The notes: generated by a model from the letters alone, not told the origin. A stretch of DNA of 64,000 nucleotides from Opisthorchis felineus (GCA_004794785.1 SJOL01000902.1:1-64000); one strand, 5' to 3'. Positions 37,901 to 51,428 are shown, counted from the stretch's first letter. Translations and numbers: made by a program.

Positions 37901-40900
37901 AATCATGACCGTATCATTCTCACGCTTGCTCTCTAGGAAGCAAGTATAAATCTCGTGCTACCTGAGCCGCAGGCGATACCTCCTGTGCTCAGCGGCAAAC
38001 TATGTGTGCTTCTAAATACAGCTAAGCACAGAGAACAATGTAGAAGTTGTAATGGCCAGCACACAAACCGGTGAATCTATAGGTAAACCTTGTGCATAAT
38101 GTGATTTGTATTCGTTAGCTAATTTAAGCTACCTAGGTCTACACCATAGGTACACTACATTGAATCCTAAAAAAACGTTATCATTATTCCTCGTACACTT
38201 TCGTTTGGTGGCCTCAGTTTAAGACCTGAATTTGCAGACCTTAATTTTAAGCGTCTGTACTCTTTGAAATACAAACTATGAAGCTACACATTGGTTGGTG
38301 GTGCTTTAAAGTTGAATCACATTCAACGTAATTTATCCGAGTTGAAAACGCGAGAAGGCTGAGCTAATCACCTACAAATGTTTTCTGAAGATAACAGTTG
38401 CACACCATACAGTTTCGAACGAAGGTTAAATATTGTCATGCTCGTAAAAATTCTTCACAGGATACCATTTTAATGCATAAGAGCAAACGTTCTAAATGTT
38501 CTACTCAACGCCAATATTCCAAGCAGCCGCACCTACACGTACACCCTTTTAACACAGTCGTATTGTTCTTGCGTTAGGCTGACTTATAGTCAGTCGTCTA
38601 AAGCAATACTAATATGTTACGATGTTGTGTATGTAGCTTACCGCAGCTTCAGACTCTCAATATCCACAATAAAATCACTTCCAAATAAGACCACATAGTT
38701 TGAACTTGAGGCTAAACACAATAATTGTCACAGTTGTTGGCGTGACATATTTCATGAACACTGTAGAGCAGGTTGGACAATTTGATGCAGAACCCTGAAC
38801 TTATGGATGTGAGGTGCTGGGCCCTCAACGCTACAGGCTGCACATCTCTACAGCAGAATAACGAATAGGTACTTTGCAAAACGTGAAGACAGCGCCCCAC
38901 GAAAATTATGCGACTGTCATAATAAATGTAGTTTTGCGACGGCCTCCATTTCATATAAAATCTTTACAAGGATAAACACATGTTTTCACTGACTGATTAT
39001 TGGATCCGGGTCCTCCAAAAGGAACAGCATGCAAGAGGAGAAAATGTAAGCCGGACAGCGCATATTTTCACAAGAACAACGGTCATGAAAACCGTTCATA
39101 TGCCACGATATCTGTGTACTGTCGACTAGATTCCGATGGCGTTTCTTGATATAATTAAATATTAGCCGCAAAATGATCGTAATTGTACCGCGCGTGGAAA
39201 ATGCGGGCCGCCATCAATTACACACGTCGATAAACTAAACCTCTATTGCCCTTACGTACACATTTGTTGCAATTACCTTCAGACTTATATCACTTGGTAG
39301 GTTGGTCATTATCATGCTCTGTTGGTCTTTATTTTGTCGTCAATTATGATGCCATCGAAAGGCTCATTATTGAGCAGCCTGGACCGGTTAGTGGAAATTC
39401 CTATTTGGATCTTGTTTTGATGTTCATTCAACCATGAAGTCAGGAACGCTGAACTGTAAGACTGGTGCAAATAGAATGTGGCGACGTCAGGATTCCAGCA
39501 CGCGTAAGAATTCAGAGCGTCAACCAGACCATAATTCTACTGGCGATAGTGGAATCTCTTTTTGTCGGTCTTGAGCTTCTACGAGATATTTCATTTTCAC
39601 TGAAATATCTCAATCGACTGGCCTATTAATATGAGATTTAGGATGATAATTTAACTTCATTGTTGATGGTGATATATTTTTTTCATAAATTGTCCTACCA
39701 GTATGTGATTTAAGTTGTCTTCGTGTAGTGGGTCTACTATTCAAAGTTGTCCAAAGAACTCGCGGCATTCAGATGCACGGGCGAACGCACCAAAACATAA
39801 TGTTGCAATTTTTGGATACTCCGCACCGGCGCATTCGAAAGGAGTCATGCCGGCCGTCGCTGGCGAATAAAATATTTTTTTCCAATAAAACTGTCGATTA
39901 CTTAGAGGCCATTTTATGGCTCTCGTTACACAAGTATTATCGTGCGTCAAACTACCATGGCATTTAATCTGAAACAAAAGCTGGTGTCACTAGGCGACTA
40001 CGCTTATGAAATGTTGTTTTACATGCTTTCACAGTTCAAGTAACTTTACTGTATACTAAAGTTGAAGTAGCGTGATGGAGCTACACGAAACGTAATTTTT
40101 AACATACTCTTCAAGCTCAAACAAAAACAGTCCTTGGTCAAAGTAATTTTGGGAAACGAGTGGCTTCCGTTTTAATGATCCGAAGGCGCCAGGTGTTTTC
40201 GTGTATTTGGTAAAATGAATCCGAATGCAATACTCGGGTCTTCACTGGAGGACCGCTTTTGTAAATGTATGTGAATACTCATAAGCTATGTAGTACACAG
40301 TCAACATGTAGTTCGGAAATATTTTCGCTTCTTCAAAATGTACAAACTTACCAACAGGAATGAAGGGGAGGCTAGTACACTCGTATGGCAACCACGTCGT
40401 GCAACAGCTAGCCGACATGTCTTGAGAAACACAGTTGACTCACGGTTAACCTGGCTCTAAGTCTCTTCACTAGCTTGCACATTGTTTTGCAAACAGTGTT
40501 GGATGTATGGTGAGTTGAGATCAAATTGTCTAAAGATATGCCTTTCATGATTACGTCGGACGATATTTAACCTTTCAAGAAAGTTTGAGTCCAAAACCAT
40601 GTGGCACATTTATACGGTCTTCTCCGCATCTCATCAAGTTATTCTCAGTATTCAACCGAGAAATATTTTGAACCGCTGAAATGTCACCATCGGTCAACGA
40701 TTCGAATGGAAATAATGATTTAAAAGATTTACCTGCCACGACACTGACAACTCATTCACGCGTTACTGAATAAAGGACCGAAAATCACGCATAAGTTAAC
40801 GCTGCCTTGTGTGTCTGAATAATTAGGATTCGGAAACTGCGTCATTATGCCAAAAATTGACAACGACCTATGAGCTCTAGACACGTTCAGGCAATTGATT

Positions 40901-42124
40901 GTTTTCCTTGAACGTTGTGCATGTCTGGTGTGCAAGGCTAATGCGGGCTTCCAAGTGGCGTCCGTAAATCAATTCAGCTTTTCTCGAAAATTGGTAAACG
41001 TGTGAAACAGCTGACAGTGTTCGCTTAAATGAAGGACGTTTTTACGGAAGGACGTTAAATTTCTCAAGAATTTTACAAAATCATAAGTGATTCTGCAACT
41101 AGCACAGAATTCATTGGCGTCGACGTAATCATCCAGGGCATCTCTTTCTCCCGTGCGCTTGAAGAAAACGCACTCCCTCCCGCACGTCAGTGGGAAATAA
41201 CAGATTGTCTTAAATATTCCTCCTAGTGATTGTGAACCAGGCAGTGCTATATTTGTCAAACACCAAAACATATAACCGAAGGTAATTCGTCAAGTTTATG
41301 GTAGTTACGCTATTCAGTCAATGAACAACGAGAATGTGCTACAGTATCCTCACACATCGCAATGCTTGAAAGTTGGACACGCATGTGAATTCACCATACT
41401 TCCACGATACATCCGTGATGGTTTATATCTTCAATAAGTGGTCATCCTAGCTAGTCACGCCATATAACTGGGGCACAACTGAATGATCGTGCAGGAAGAC
41501 GGAGGTTTGTGAACTGATTAATTAGATACATAAATGGTTGATCACTTTCTCCCCGAATAGCTAATTATTCCATTATTTATCATTTGTTTCAATTTCAGCG
41601 TTCAGCGGTGCCAATAGACATATCGCATATGTTTCTGTTTGTATTTGAACGCTTGTTGCATACGGCAGATCCAAATAAAGGTTTTATACGATCATGCGTT
41701 TTCAAATTTCAGGGTTTTATGAACATTCCCAATATTAGAAGGGTTACTTATGCAACAAGAATCTGGATGGTATATATAAAAGCAAATTATACCACTTGGT
41801 GGTTGTCAGGCGCACAATATTCCTTTGAATGTGATGGCCTGGTGTGGCAGTTGTAAACTATTTTATAAGAAATTATGAATCTTAAAGCTGAAAATTTTCT
41901 TTCTCCCGAACATGTTGTCAGCTCTTTTTGTGACACCTTTAGGAGCTCATTTTAGTAGTATCTTTTAACGCATCCTTTTTCGTCGCCCATCATTAAGATA
42001 AAGAAATGAGTAAAACGCGTTATGTTTATCTATTTTATTTCCAAAATCGCAGAAATAAAACGTTTTTTGTGTTAAGTAAACCTTCAATATAATTTGAGTG
42101 ACACCTTTGAGATTTTTGAAATGG
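34901..42124. other. Non-coding stretch, no gene seen
   Basis: More than 7 kb holds only chance frames (the longest about 100 codons, 40969-41271 minus). None resembles a known protein. A 22-base near-perfect palindrome lies at 35975-35996 and is listed separately. No RNA gene or mobile element was recognised. Confidence 0.5.
35975..35996. repeat. Inverted repeat, 10-bp arms, 2-base spacer
   Basis: TACAGGCTCA, then CC, then TGAGCCTGTA. The arms are perfect complements. I see no associated element or gene, so a role cannot be given. Confidence 0.8.
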
Positions 42125-44257
42125 TATCGGTTTTCAAAGAAAAATAATGAACATAGTTCGGTGTGTTCCAATAAAGTTAGGGTTTACACGGCTGGTTCAA
42201 ATCTGCCCAAGCGGTTTCTCCAAAAAACTGTGTGCAAACAATTATAAAAACAATTACATTTTCATGCAGTGTATAAAGTAACTTTAGGCCACAGAAATGT
42301 TTTCTTGTCACCGCAAATGACATTCAGATATTCCACGCACACTAGGTAAGGCGTTCGTTATGAATACTTGTCCAGTCCGTCTCAGTTCGGGAAACTTTTG
42401 CGGGGCAAGGTGGTTCATCAAGATGTTACGTTATCCCTAAAAAAGGAAGGTCCAACGGGCGGGCAAAAATGAAGTTCCACTGGAGCTATATTTCCCAATA
42501 TCTGGCCAAATGCCTTGTACGTCTCGGGAGGTAATGCGGCGGTTATTCTAGCCGTAGATGTTGGAAGAGTTATTGTGGACGCCGCGATGATTACGGGTAA
42601 TATGAACACTGCCTTTCCTGGTTAGAAATGTCACCACGGCGTAAACGATGCAAGTTTCGTCAATTTAGTCAGTGCGACAGTTAACTAGTGGTCCGCGAAT
42701 GACCGTAGTTCTTGTTCTGATACAATTGGAGTATCGCTACACATTTACCAGTCAAAATGGCTGGTGCAAGGCAAAACAAATACAGTAAACATTTTTTAGA
42801 TTTTAGCGAATGTATGCTTTTGAATGAATTATCAATTGATTGCGGATTAACGTGCACATAGTGTAAACTAAAAAATTTTTGGTTACCTAACTCGTGTAAT
42901 TTGGCTTCGCTATTGGGTTTTGCTGTTTCGAGCGACATAGTTAGATGCGACCAGATATGTTAAGCATATTTGTGAAACTTTGTGTGAAGGTTTAAATGCT
43001 CAACCACGATCCGGATTTAGGATCGTCTGGCTCAAGGCACAACCTTTATGTGAACTTTGGCCTGAAAGGCAAACACATTTCAAATGGAAATCTATTCAAA
43101 ATTGAGTTTGACGTTTCACCATTAAGGCATGCTTGTTAGCAAAAACGTATATGGTAATCGCGTCGTCCCTGATCTGCCTACGACAAGGTTGAACTGACTG
43201 GATCACAATCGTGGCTGCTTCTAACGGAAAACATCACATCATAACAAGATACAAAGTGCAATATTTGTGAGCATGAATAGCCCAACGAATTTCTACTGCG
43301 TGCTTATGAGGTTTTTTCATTGCCCAATAGCGATTTTTTTATTGAAACCAAATCGAAAGATCTTGCTCCTATATTACTCTCGTAAACATGAATGAAGGCA
43401 AAATTAACCGTACGGTTCGAAAGCACAATAAACGGTTTACCTTGCAGATATAACCACTTGGTTGCACCAGCGTACCAAGCGGTGGGTTTGAATATTGATT
43501 CTTTGCAGAAGAAGAAATTCAAGAGGTATTGCCATTGAAGTAATGAATGCCATTTCAAACAATCTCAATTTGTATTTTTATGAGCAACGAAAAGAATCCA
43601 TAATCGGGTGTTCCAAGTTCATGCCACCCAGAGTGAATACTCCCTATTGCACGTAAAACTGACTACATGTGCAACTCAAGTATTTCATTCATAATCGGTT
43701 GATCTGCATGGTTTCGTAAACATTAATCAGCCTCATCTCGATTAGCGTTCTTTCAATGGAAGTTAAATACTGACATTGGCGAAAAACATGGTTGCTTGCT
43801 GATCAACAGCTAAGCGAACAAACCAACAAAAAATCTACAATATTTGAGCTACCATTATTCTCCTCTATAGCAGACCAACATTACACTGTCCAGAATGTGG
43901 GGTGTACACCACTATGGCTGTTTAATTCAAAATGGTGATGCAGTGTTTACTGTTGTGATTTAGCAGCCTAAAACCTGGACGCTTCAAACCAACATGTGAT
44001 CGGCTTGTAAGCACTCAGACTATGACAAAGACGGAACAATCAATTACCAGTGCCAGTTGTTTGGGTTGCTGTTTTTTATCAAATTTAACGATAATAAAAA
44101 GCGTATAAACCGAAGCAATTTAATATTATGTGCGATGAGTGAATTTATCGCCATACAGACCAGATTCCATTGAGGGCATTTTAACCACTGATCGTAAAAT
44201 TTAGGGTCACAGACACAATGGTTTTGACACCACATATGCTAGGTACATTTTGTCGAA

Positions 44258-44279
44258 TATTATTATTACTATTATTATC
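44258..44279. repeat. Short (ATT)n microsatellite, present only in copy 1
   Basis: An ATT-rich trinucleotide run is interrupted by one ACT. The corresponding place in copy 2 (around 47255-47305) has an unrelated, non-repetitive stretch instead. The site therefore differs between the two copies. Confidence 0.7.
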
Positions 44280-44862
44280 AGTAGTACGTTTAGGCGGACA
44301 TCGTAATTCAGCCCAGCAAACGTTAATCCAAAAAATAAGGCAGAATACGTGCTTTTTGTGTTGTCAAGCAAAATATGTAAACGCTGCACTGCGTATCAAT
44401 GTCGCATTCAAACTGGTATAAAAAAACTCATAGAACAGCGTTAAAGCATATTTCTCTCTATTTCACTTGAATAACCCTCTGTTCGCGTCGGTCTATTCCG
44501 TATATTTTCACGTAACGTTGTTGCGTGTTTGCTGTTTAAACTGCTGTTTTAAACTGCTTGAAAATCGGAGTATTCCTAAAAATGCCGCTGGCCGCCGGTT
44601 GTCTAAACCAGTTGGCCTAGGTGTGATAATTTTCGGTTTATTTTTGATTATTCGAAGGCAAACGCTCAGAGAAAATTTGATGGTAATTGTCGCGTAAAAC
44701 GTGGACCTTTGACCGTAAAAAACGAAAGGTACTTTTCAAAGCATTTAGCACAAACCATAGAGGTTCACATGGTGGAAAATGTTTAATGCATACCTAGGTG
44801 TTTTGCAATAAAAGGGAAATATACTATACACTTTTGGGATTCTACATATCTCCGGGCGAACG

Positions 44863-44899
44863 AATCAATCAAACCAATCAATCATTCAATCAACCAATA
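44863..44899. repeat. Imperfect AATC/CAAT microsatellite
   Basis: AATCAATCAAACCAATCAAT and similar words are repeated. The counterpart in copy 2 lies at 48378-48409 and differs in length and spacing. Confidence 0.7.
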
Positions 44900-45119
44900 A
44901 ATTTTGTATACGGTGCAGAGTCGGCAGTCTTCAGGCGTACTGTATGCTGCTTGTAAAAAACACCGTTTGAATGCGTCTCCTTATCGCCAAAGACACACGC
45001 ATCACAATGTTCTTATATGATTCAGCACATATTTTATTGCTACTATAGCCTAATATGCTCAACTTCACTGTGAAATAAATTCATCTTCGAATCGGTCAAT
45101 AAGAGTTTGGATTCTGACG

Positions 45120-45120
45120 N
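45120..45120. other. Single-base assembly gap (n), first contig join
   Basis: One undetermined base separates the end of repeat A copy 1 from the start of copy 2. A lone n is the mark some scaffolding programs leave when the estimated gap between contigs is zero or negative, meaning the contigs are expected to overlap but could not be merged. Confidence 0.95.
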
Positions 45121-47558
45121 TATCGGTTTTCAAAGAAAAATAATGAACATAGTTCGGTGTGTTCCAATAAAGTTAGGGTTTACACGGCTGGTTCAAATCT
45201 GCCCAAGCGGTTTCTTCAAAATAACTGTGTGTGAACAATCATAAAAACAATTACATCTTCATGCAGTATATGAAGTTAACTTTATGCCAGAGAAATGTTT
45301 TGTTGTCACCGCAAATGACATTCAGATATTCCGTGCACATTAGTTAAGGCGTTCGTTATGAATACTTGTCCAATCCGTCTCAGTTCGGGAAACTTCTGCG
45401 GGGCACCGTGACTCACCAAGATTTTACGTTATCCCTAAAAAAGGAAGATCCAACGGACGGGCCAAAACCAAGCATCACTAGAGCTATATTTCCCAATATC
45501 TGGCCAAATGCCTTATACGTCTCTAGAGGTAATGCGGCACTTATTCTAGCCGTAGATGTTGGAAGAGTTATTTTGGACACCGCGACGATTACGGGTAATA
45601 TGAACACTGCCTTTCCTGGTCAGAAATGTCACCACGGCGTAACCGATGCAAGTTTCGTCAATTCAGTCATTACGACAATTAAATAGTGTTCCGCGAATGA
45701 TCATAGTTCTTGTTATGATACGGTTGAGGCAGCGCAAAACATTTATCAGTCAAAATGGCTGATGCAACGCAAAACAAATATAGTAAACATTTTTTTTAGA
45801 TTTTAGCGATTGTATGCTTTTGAAAAGAATTCTCAATTGATTGCAGATTAACGTGCACATAGTGTAAACCAAAAAAAATTAAGATACCCCACCCGTGTAA
45901 TTTGGCTTCGCTATGGGGTTGCGCTGTTTCGAGCGACATAGTTAGATGCGACCAGATCGGCTAAGCATATTTGTAAAACTTTGTGAAACTTTACATGCTC
46001 AACCACGATCCGGTTTTAGGATCGTCTGGATGAAGGCACAACCTTTATGCGAGCTTCGACCTGAGAGGCAAACACATTTCGAATCGAAATCTATTCAAAA
46101 TTGAGTTTGACGTTTCTCCATTAATGCATGCTCGTTAGCAAAAACGTATATGGTAATCGCGTCGTCCCTGATCTGCCTACGACAAGGTTGAACTGACTGG
46201 ATCACAATCGTGGCTGCTTCTAACGAAAGACATCACATCATAATAAGATACAAAGTGCAATGTTTGTGAGCATGAATCGCCCAACGAATTTCTACTGCGT
46301 GCTTATGGGTTTTTTTCATCGCCCAATAGCGATTTTTTTATTGGAACCAAATCGACAGATCTTGCTCCCATATTACCCTCGTAAACACGCATGAAGGTAA
46401 AATTAACCGTACGGTGCGAAAGCACAATAAACGCTTTACCTTGCAGATATAACCACTGGGTTGCACCAGTGTACCAAGCGGTGGGTTTGAATTTGAAGCC
46501 TTTGTAGAAGAGAAAATACAAGAGGAATTACCGTTGAAGTAACGTACGCCATTTCAAGCAATATCAATTTGTATTTTTATGAGCAACGAAAAGAATCCAT
46601 ATTCGGGCGCTTAAAGTTCATGCCACCCAGAGTGAATACTCCCTATTGCACGTAAAACTGACTACATGTGCAACTCAAGTATGTCGTTCGTAATCGGTTG
46701 ATTTGCATGGTTTCGTAGACACTAATCAGCCTCATCTCGAGTACCGTTCTTTCAATGGAAGTAAAATACTGACATTGGTGGAAAACATGGTTACTTGCTG
46801 ATCAACAGCTAAGCGGACAAACCAACGACTATCTACAATATGTGAGCTACCAACATTCTCCTCTATAGCAGACCAACATTGCTTTGTCCAGCATGTGGGG
46901 TGAACACCGCTATGGCTGTATGATTTAAAATGTTGATGCAGCATTTACTGTTGTGATTTAGTAGCCTAAAACCTTGACGCTTGAAACCAACATGTGATCG
47001 GCTTGTAAGCACTCAGACTATGACAAAGACTGAACAATCAGTTACGGGTGCCAGTTGTCGGGGTTGCTGATTTTTTAGCAAATTACGCGGTAATAGAAAG
47101 CCTATGAACCGAAGCAATTAAATTTTATGTGTGATGAGTGAATTTATCGCCATACAGATCAGATTTCATCGAGGGCATTTAAACCACTGATCGTAAAATT
47201 TAGGATCACAGGCACAATGGTTTTGACACTAAATATGCTGGGTTTATTTTGTTGAACAATGATATAGTTTGTTCTGATTACATATACGCAAAATATCATC
47301 ACAGGATTACGTTTAGGCGGACATCGTAATTCAGCCCAACAAACGTTAATCCAAAAAATAAGGCAGAATACGTGCTTTTTGTGTTGTCAGGCAAAATATG
47401 TAAACGCTGCACTGCGTATGAGAGTTGCATTCAAACTTCTAAATATGAACACTCATAGAACACTGCTAAAGCCTATTTCTCCATATTTCACTTGAATAAC
47501 CCTCTGTTTGCGTCGGTCTATTCCGTATATTTTCACTAATCTTATTGCTTGTTTGCTG

Positions 47559-48054
47559 GATTACAACGCCAGCGTGCTTTTTCTTCGCCTCGCTTTGGTT
47601 GAATTCTTTGATGAGCATTCAGAACTTTAGCTTAGCAGTTTCCATTTTACCTTATCTGTCATATATTATATGTCTTGCGGTTCGGTCTCCCTGGTGAAAT
47701 TCCCAAACAGGAATAGCTGTGAATCAGTCAGATTGCTATCTTTCATAACCTGAACATGACATCGGGTTCTGACACAAGGTAGCGACTATCTTAAAATAAC
47801 GTGGTGTCAATTTTAGAGTTGTCAGCATTGTTTGCGTTTGCGTCATCCTACATTCAATTCGCATAGTGGTTGGTAGAAACGCCCTTAAATATCCGGCCAT
47901 CGTTTCTTGTTTTCTAGTCACACGTGCTTTCGTTGAATGATGGTCTGGTGTTCATGCTGTGCGTTTGTGGTGTTTGAGCACGCTCTATGCTATTTCCAAT
48001 TTAGTACCCAGCAGATGCTGTGACTGCTTTACATTTACCATTATTCCTCCCTTG
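47559..48054. other. 496-base segment present in copy 2 of repeat A and absent from copy 1
   Basis: Between GTTTGCTG and TTTTAAACTG copy 2 has 496 bases that copy 1 lacks. In copy 1 the junction shows a short duplicated TTTAAACTG. The segment has no terminal inverted repeats, no target-site duplication and no recognisable coding, so it is not an obvious transposon. The doubled word sits in the short copy, which favours a deletion in copy 1 with a small repair duplication. Confidence 0.75.
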
Positions 48055-48377
48055 TTTTAAACTGTTTGAAAATCGGAGTATTCCTCAAAAATGCCGTCCA
48101 GCCGCCGGTCATCTTGACCAGGTCAGTTGGCCTAGGTGTGATAATTTTCGGTTATTTTTGATTATTTGAAGGCAAAAGACCAGAGAAAATTTGATGATAA
48201 TTGTCGCCTAAACGTGGACGTTTGACCATAAAAAACAAAAGTTACTTTTTAAAGCATTTAGCACAAACCGTAGAGCTTCACATGGTGGAAAAATTTTATT
48301 GCTTACCCAGCTGTTTTGCAATAAAAAGGAATTATACTATCCACTTTTGGGGTTCTACATATATCCCGGCGAACTAA

Positions 48378-48409
48378 ACAATCAAATCAACCAATTAATC
48401 AACCAATGA
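48378..48409. repeat. Imperfect AATC/CAAT microsatellite, copy 2
   Basis: This is the counterpart of 44863-44899, with repeated AATC and CCAAT words. Confidence 0.65.
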
Positions 48410-48620
48410 ATTTTGTTTATGGTGCAGAGTCGGCAGTATTCACACGTCCTGTATGCTGCTTGTAAAAAACACTATTTGACTGCTTCTCCTTATTACCACA
48501 CGTATCACAATGTTCTTATATGATTCAGCACATTTTATTGCTACTATAGCTTAATATGTGTAACTTCACTGTGAAATAAATTCATCTTCAAATCGGTTAA
48601 TAAGAGTTTAGATTCTGAAC

Positions 48621-51192
48621 GTCAGGCGGTATGACAAATATTCGTCTGGTCATTGAAGGAGCAGGTTTATCAAATAACCCACCCGCTGGAACACTGACTG
48701 TGGGCGCAGCGATGTTGAAGAAACATAATATGTGAGAAAAAACTTATGGATAAATGCGGCCCGGAATACATTCGCCAGCGTTCCCTGCAGAGATGTCAAT
48801 TTCTAGTGTCGTTTGCGAGCACATGGATTAGCCGAAAAATGTGCAAAATCTACAGCTGAACTGCATGTACGACCACAATGTTTTTCCATCTGTTCGATGG
48901 CCTGAAATTTCCGTTTATATATGACTTTGGGCTCTTAATTCCGTGGTCACTGTTTTATCTTAAGGCGGGTAATCTTCAAGATTAATTTTACATTAATTTC
49001 TTCTGGCCGCATCACGCATTCAGTGAACACTACACTTATCAGAGCATTGATGTTTAGCGCTTTCACTCTCGTTACTAGTGGTAATTCGCCGGTGTTCGTC
49101 TTTTATCAAGCTGATTCTTCGGGCATAGCTGAGTCAAGGGCGTTGGTGTTACAAAAATTTTGTATTTCGTCTACTGACAATGTCGCCGCACACTTGTTTG
49201 GGGTCCGGGTTACAACGGTCATTCAAAAAGTTCTGAGTGAGTTTTAAAATTGTTTTGGTTGAAAAATTGTTAGAAACCCGTAATAAGGCTGCATAATTTA
49301 CCGTCTTTGTTGAGATCATATTACTTTGTTATAAATGGGAAGCTTCATTGTTTCGCGAGGTCTTTTCCTATAATATGCATGAAGTCACACAATGACTGTG
49401 GGTAATACGTATTCATGGGGCCATCTTTGCAAGGCAGTCCCAGCTTCTGTTTCCTGGCACTGACATGACAATTTGAAACACACTGTTGGGCGATTCGTTA
49501 GGTATCTACATTTTGCATTCGAGTTGATTGAAAGTTCCACCCCTCTTTCTGGGAGTAAAACTTCAAAGAGGTTTGCATTAAAGCCTGTAACCGGCGCGAT
49601 ATTTCTGTACGCCTTTTGTATCTTTACCTTACCTGTTACTGTTTAACATACCTGCTGAACCATTACCCCCCAGCTACAACAGATATTCCTGATTGCTTAC
49701 TCATTAAAATAACTTTACACGAACCTAACCTAAATAGATATGCATTAAATAATTCGACTCTCTTTGGTTTTGTTGCTCCAGTTGGCGTATCAAAAACGTC
49801 CATCCAGGATAACATTGTAGGATATTTGTAATATTAACACGTGCTCATAGAAATGTTTTAGGAATCCCAACCAACTGGAAGCAACAACGCCGTTTGAGAA
49901 GATATGCACTTTAAAGCAGATATCTTTGATATGGTAGAAGCAATCGGAAAATGAATTCGAGGGACCTGAGGCACTAACAAGTACTTCCAGCAAGCCGGTC
50001 AGCGTTATATGTTAAAATTTCGCCGATCAATTTCCGTTACTCAAATCTGCTTTATGAAAGAAGCAAACCACTAAATGACGACTGCTGCATTCCGGACGCA
50101 ATCAACCTCACTGAGGATGCACTTATCTGTTTGCTCTTGTACTTGACGCGTGATTAAGATGGGGCATCCCAATAAGGATATTAGTGGAGCGATTGGGGTG
50201 GTTTGCACGTTTCCTAGCGGCAAAGGTTTAGAGCATTACTAATCCGTGATGTAGTTTTAATGAGTTTGCAGAAATCTGACACAGCAACAATATTTTGTAT
50301 GAAGTACATGGGTATTTGCTTGGATCACAGATTCGCTGATTGCAGATAAAAGTTGTTTTATCTTGTTTGACTTAAATTGCTCGAATTATATTTAGTTATA
50401 TTGCAAACACATTCCAGCATTCACAGTGATATTAAAACGGGAAAGAAAATTCAAACGGCGTGTTGAGCCAAGGAAGCAGCATGTTACAGTAGATTTTGCG
50501 GCATGCCGACCTCAGGCGTGCAGGGTAAGGTAACGCCTACAGCCGCATAGTTTTACCATCACGTGTGCATCACTTAGCAGGAAAACTGTACAGTATCTGG
50601 CAAAATAGAGTAGATTTTGACGGGCTGCATCAGTTATTGCTCTATATTCCAGATGTAAGCTGCCATTTTATGTTGGAAAGTAAATTTTCAAAACCTTTTG
50701 ACGAGGTATTTATGTCAAGTGTATGGTGCATATCAATGACATAAAAATGCTTCTTTTACAAATGGAACGCTCCACGTCATTCCTGGCAACAGAAATAAAG
50801 AGACCGCCGTACATTTGTTTGTAAAACCTGATGAAATTTGGAGAATGTATCGAGTATCTGATGCATTACATGATGCCTCATTTTAGAATATATCCACTAA
50901 AACGTTTGAGAATATATTTTAACTAGTGTCAGTTTGTTAGACGAATAAGCATCCTCCGACCGGGCCACAGTCAAAGATATTTTGCAAGCTTTTCCCGAAA
51001 TTGATGAAAATATTGTTTTAGACATCAGCAACATTTTGTTCGTGCATTACAAATAACCAACCTTTCAACAGTCAATCTTTGAAACGGAAACATTTCGCTA
51101 AAGTATGCTCAAACTAGAGTGTCTATAAAGTTTTGACAATTGTTTTATTTCGCTTTTGCTGCCAGGCTTGCAAAACCAAACCCGAAGACATT
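48621..51192 (+). repeat. Large direct repeat B, copy 1 (right half of middle contig)
   Basis: This repeats as 51429-54022 in the same orientation, from GTCAGGCGGTATGAC to about ACATTTTC. Divergence is patchy. Some stretches of 80 bases are identical (around 49495-49580), while 49020-49250 differs by about 10%. A 74-codon frame (49023-49247) has a partner in copy 2, but most differences change the amino acid. Confidence 0.95.
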
Positions 51193-51427
51193 TACATTTT
51201 CGGCTTATTCCGTTCTTGCATCGTATTTATGTTCATCAAGTGCACATAAATTTGTAGTCATCATTCTGGCAAAACGGACATTTGTTAGTGCTTGCCATCT
51301 TCCGATAATCAACCTAATTATGTTACAAACAGATAACTAACACGTAATGGTCCACCTAGTGGAGCGTGGACACTGACGGTCAGTACAATTATTTTTCGAG
51401 TGAAGTCGATGTGTGTCGTGATATTGC
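51193..51427. other. End of the middle contig, not shared with the third contig
   Basis: After 51192 the sequence no longer matches what follows 54022 in the other copy. These 235 bases precede the second single-base gap. Nothing recognisable is encoded. Confidence 0.7.
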
Positions 51428-51428
51428 N
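51428..51428. other. Single-base assembly gap (n), second contig join
   Basis: One undetermined base lies directly before the start of repeat B copy 2. It is the same type of join as at 45120. Confidence 0.95.

Larger units (their letters stand above)
42125..45119 (+). repeat. Large direct repeat A, copy 1 (end of first contig)
   Basis: This segment repeats as 45121-48621 in the same orientation. The first 95 bases are identical in both copies (42125-42219 and 45121-45215). Beyond that, 120-base samples differ by about 2-10%. Copy 1 is about 500 bases shorter, mainly because copy 2 has an extra 496 bases. It ends exactly at the single-base gap 45120. Open frames inside (for example 43304-43558 minus) have partners in copy 2, but the differences between copies are mostly amino-acid-changing. 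I do not call any of them a gene. Confidence 0.95.
45121..48621 (+). repeat. Large direct repeat A, copy 2 (left half of middle contig)
   Basis: This is the partner of 42125-45119. It runs without interruption into repeat B copy 1. A 106-codon plus-strand frame (45366-45686) overlaps a 64-codon minus-strand frame. In copy 1 the plus frame is broken by TGA and TAG codons and the substitutions are mostly non-synonymous, so neither strand looks conserved for coding. Confidence 0.95.

Noticed and set aside
45366..45686. 106-codon frame in repeat A as a gene
   Set aside because: The equivalent frame in the other copy has TGA and TAG codons, and most differences between copies change the amino acid.
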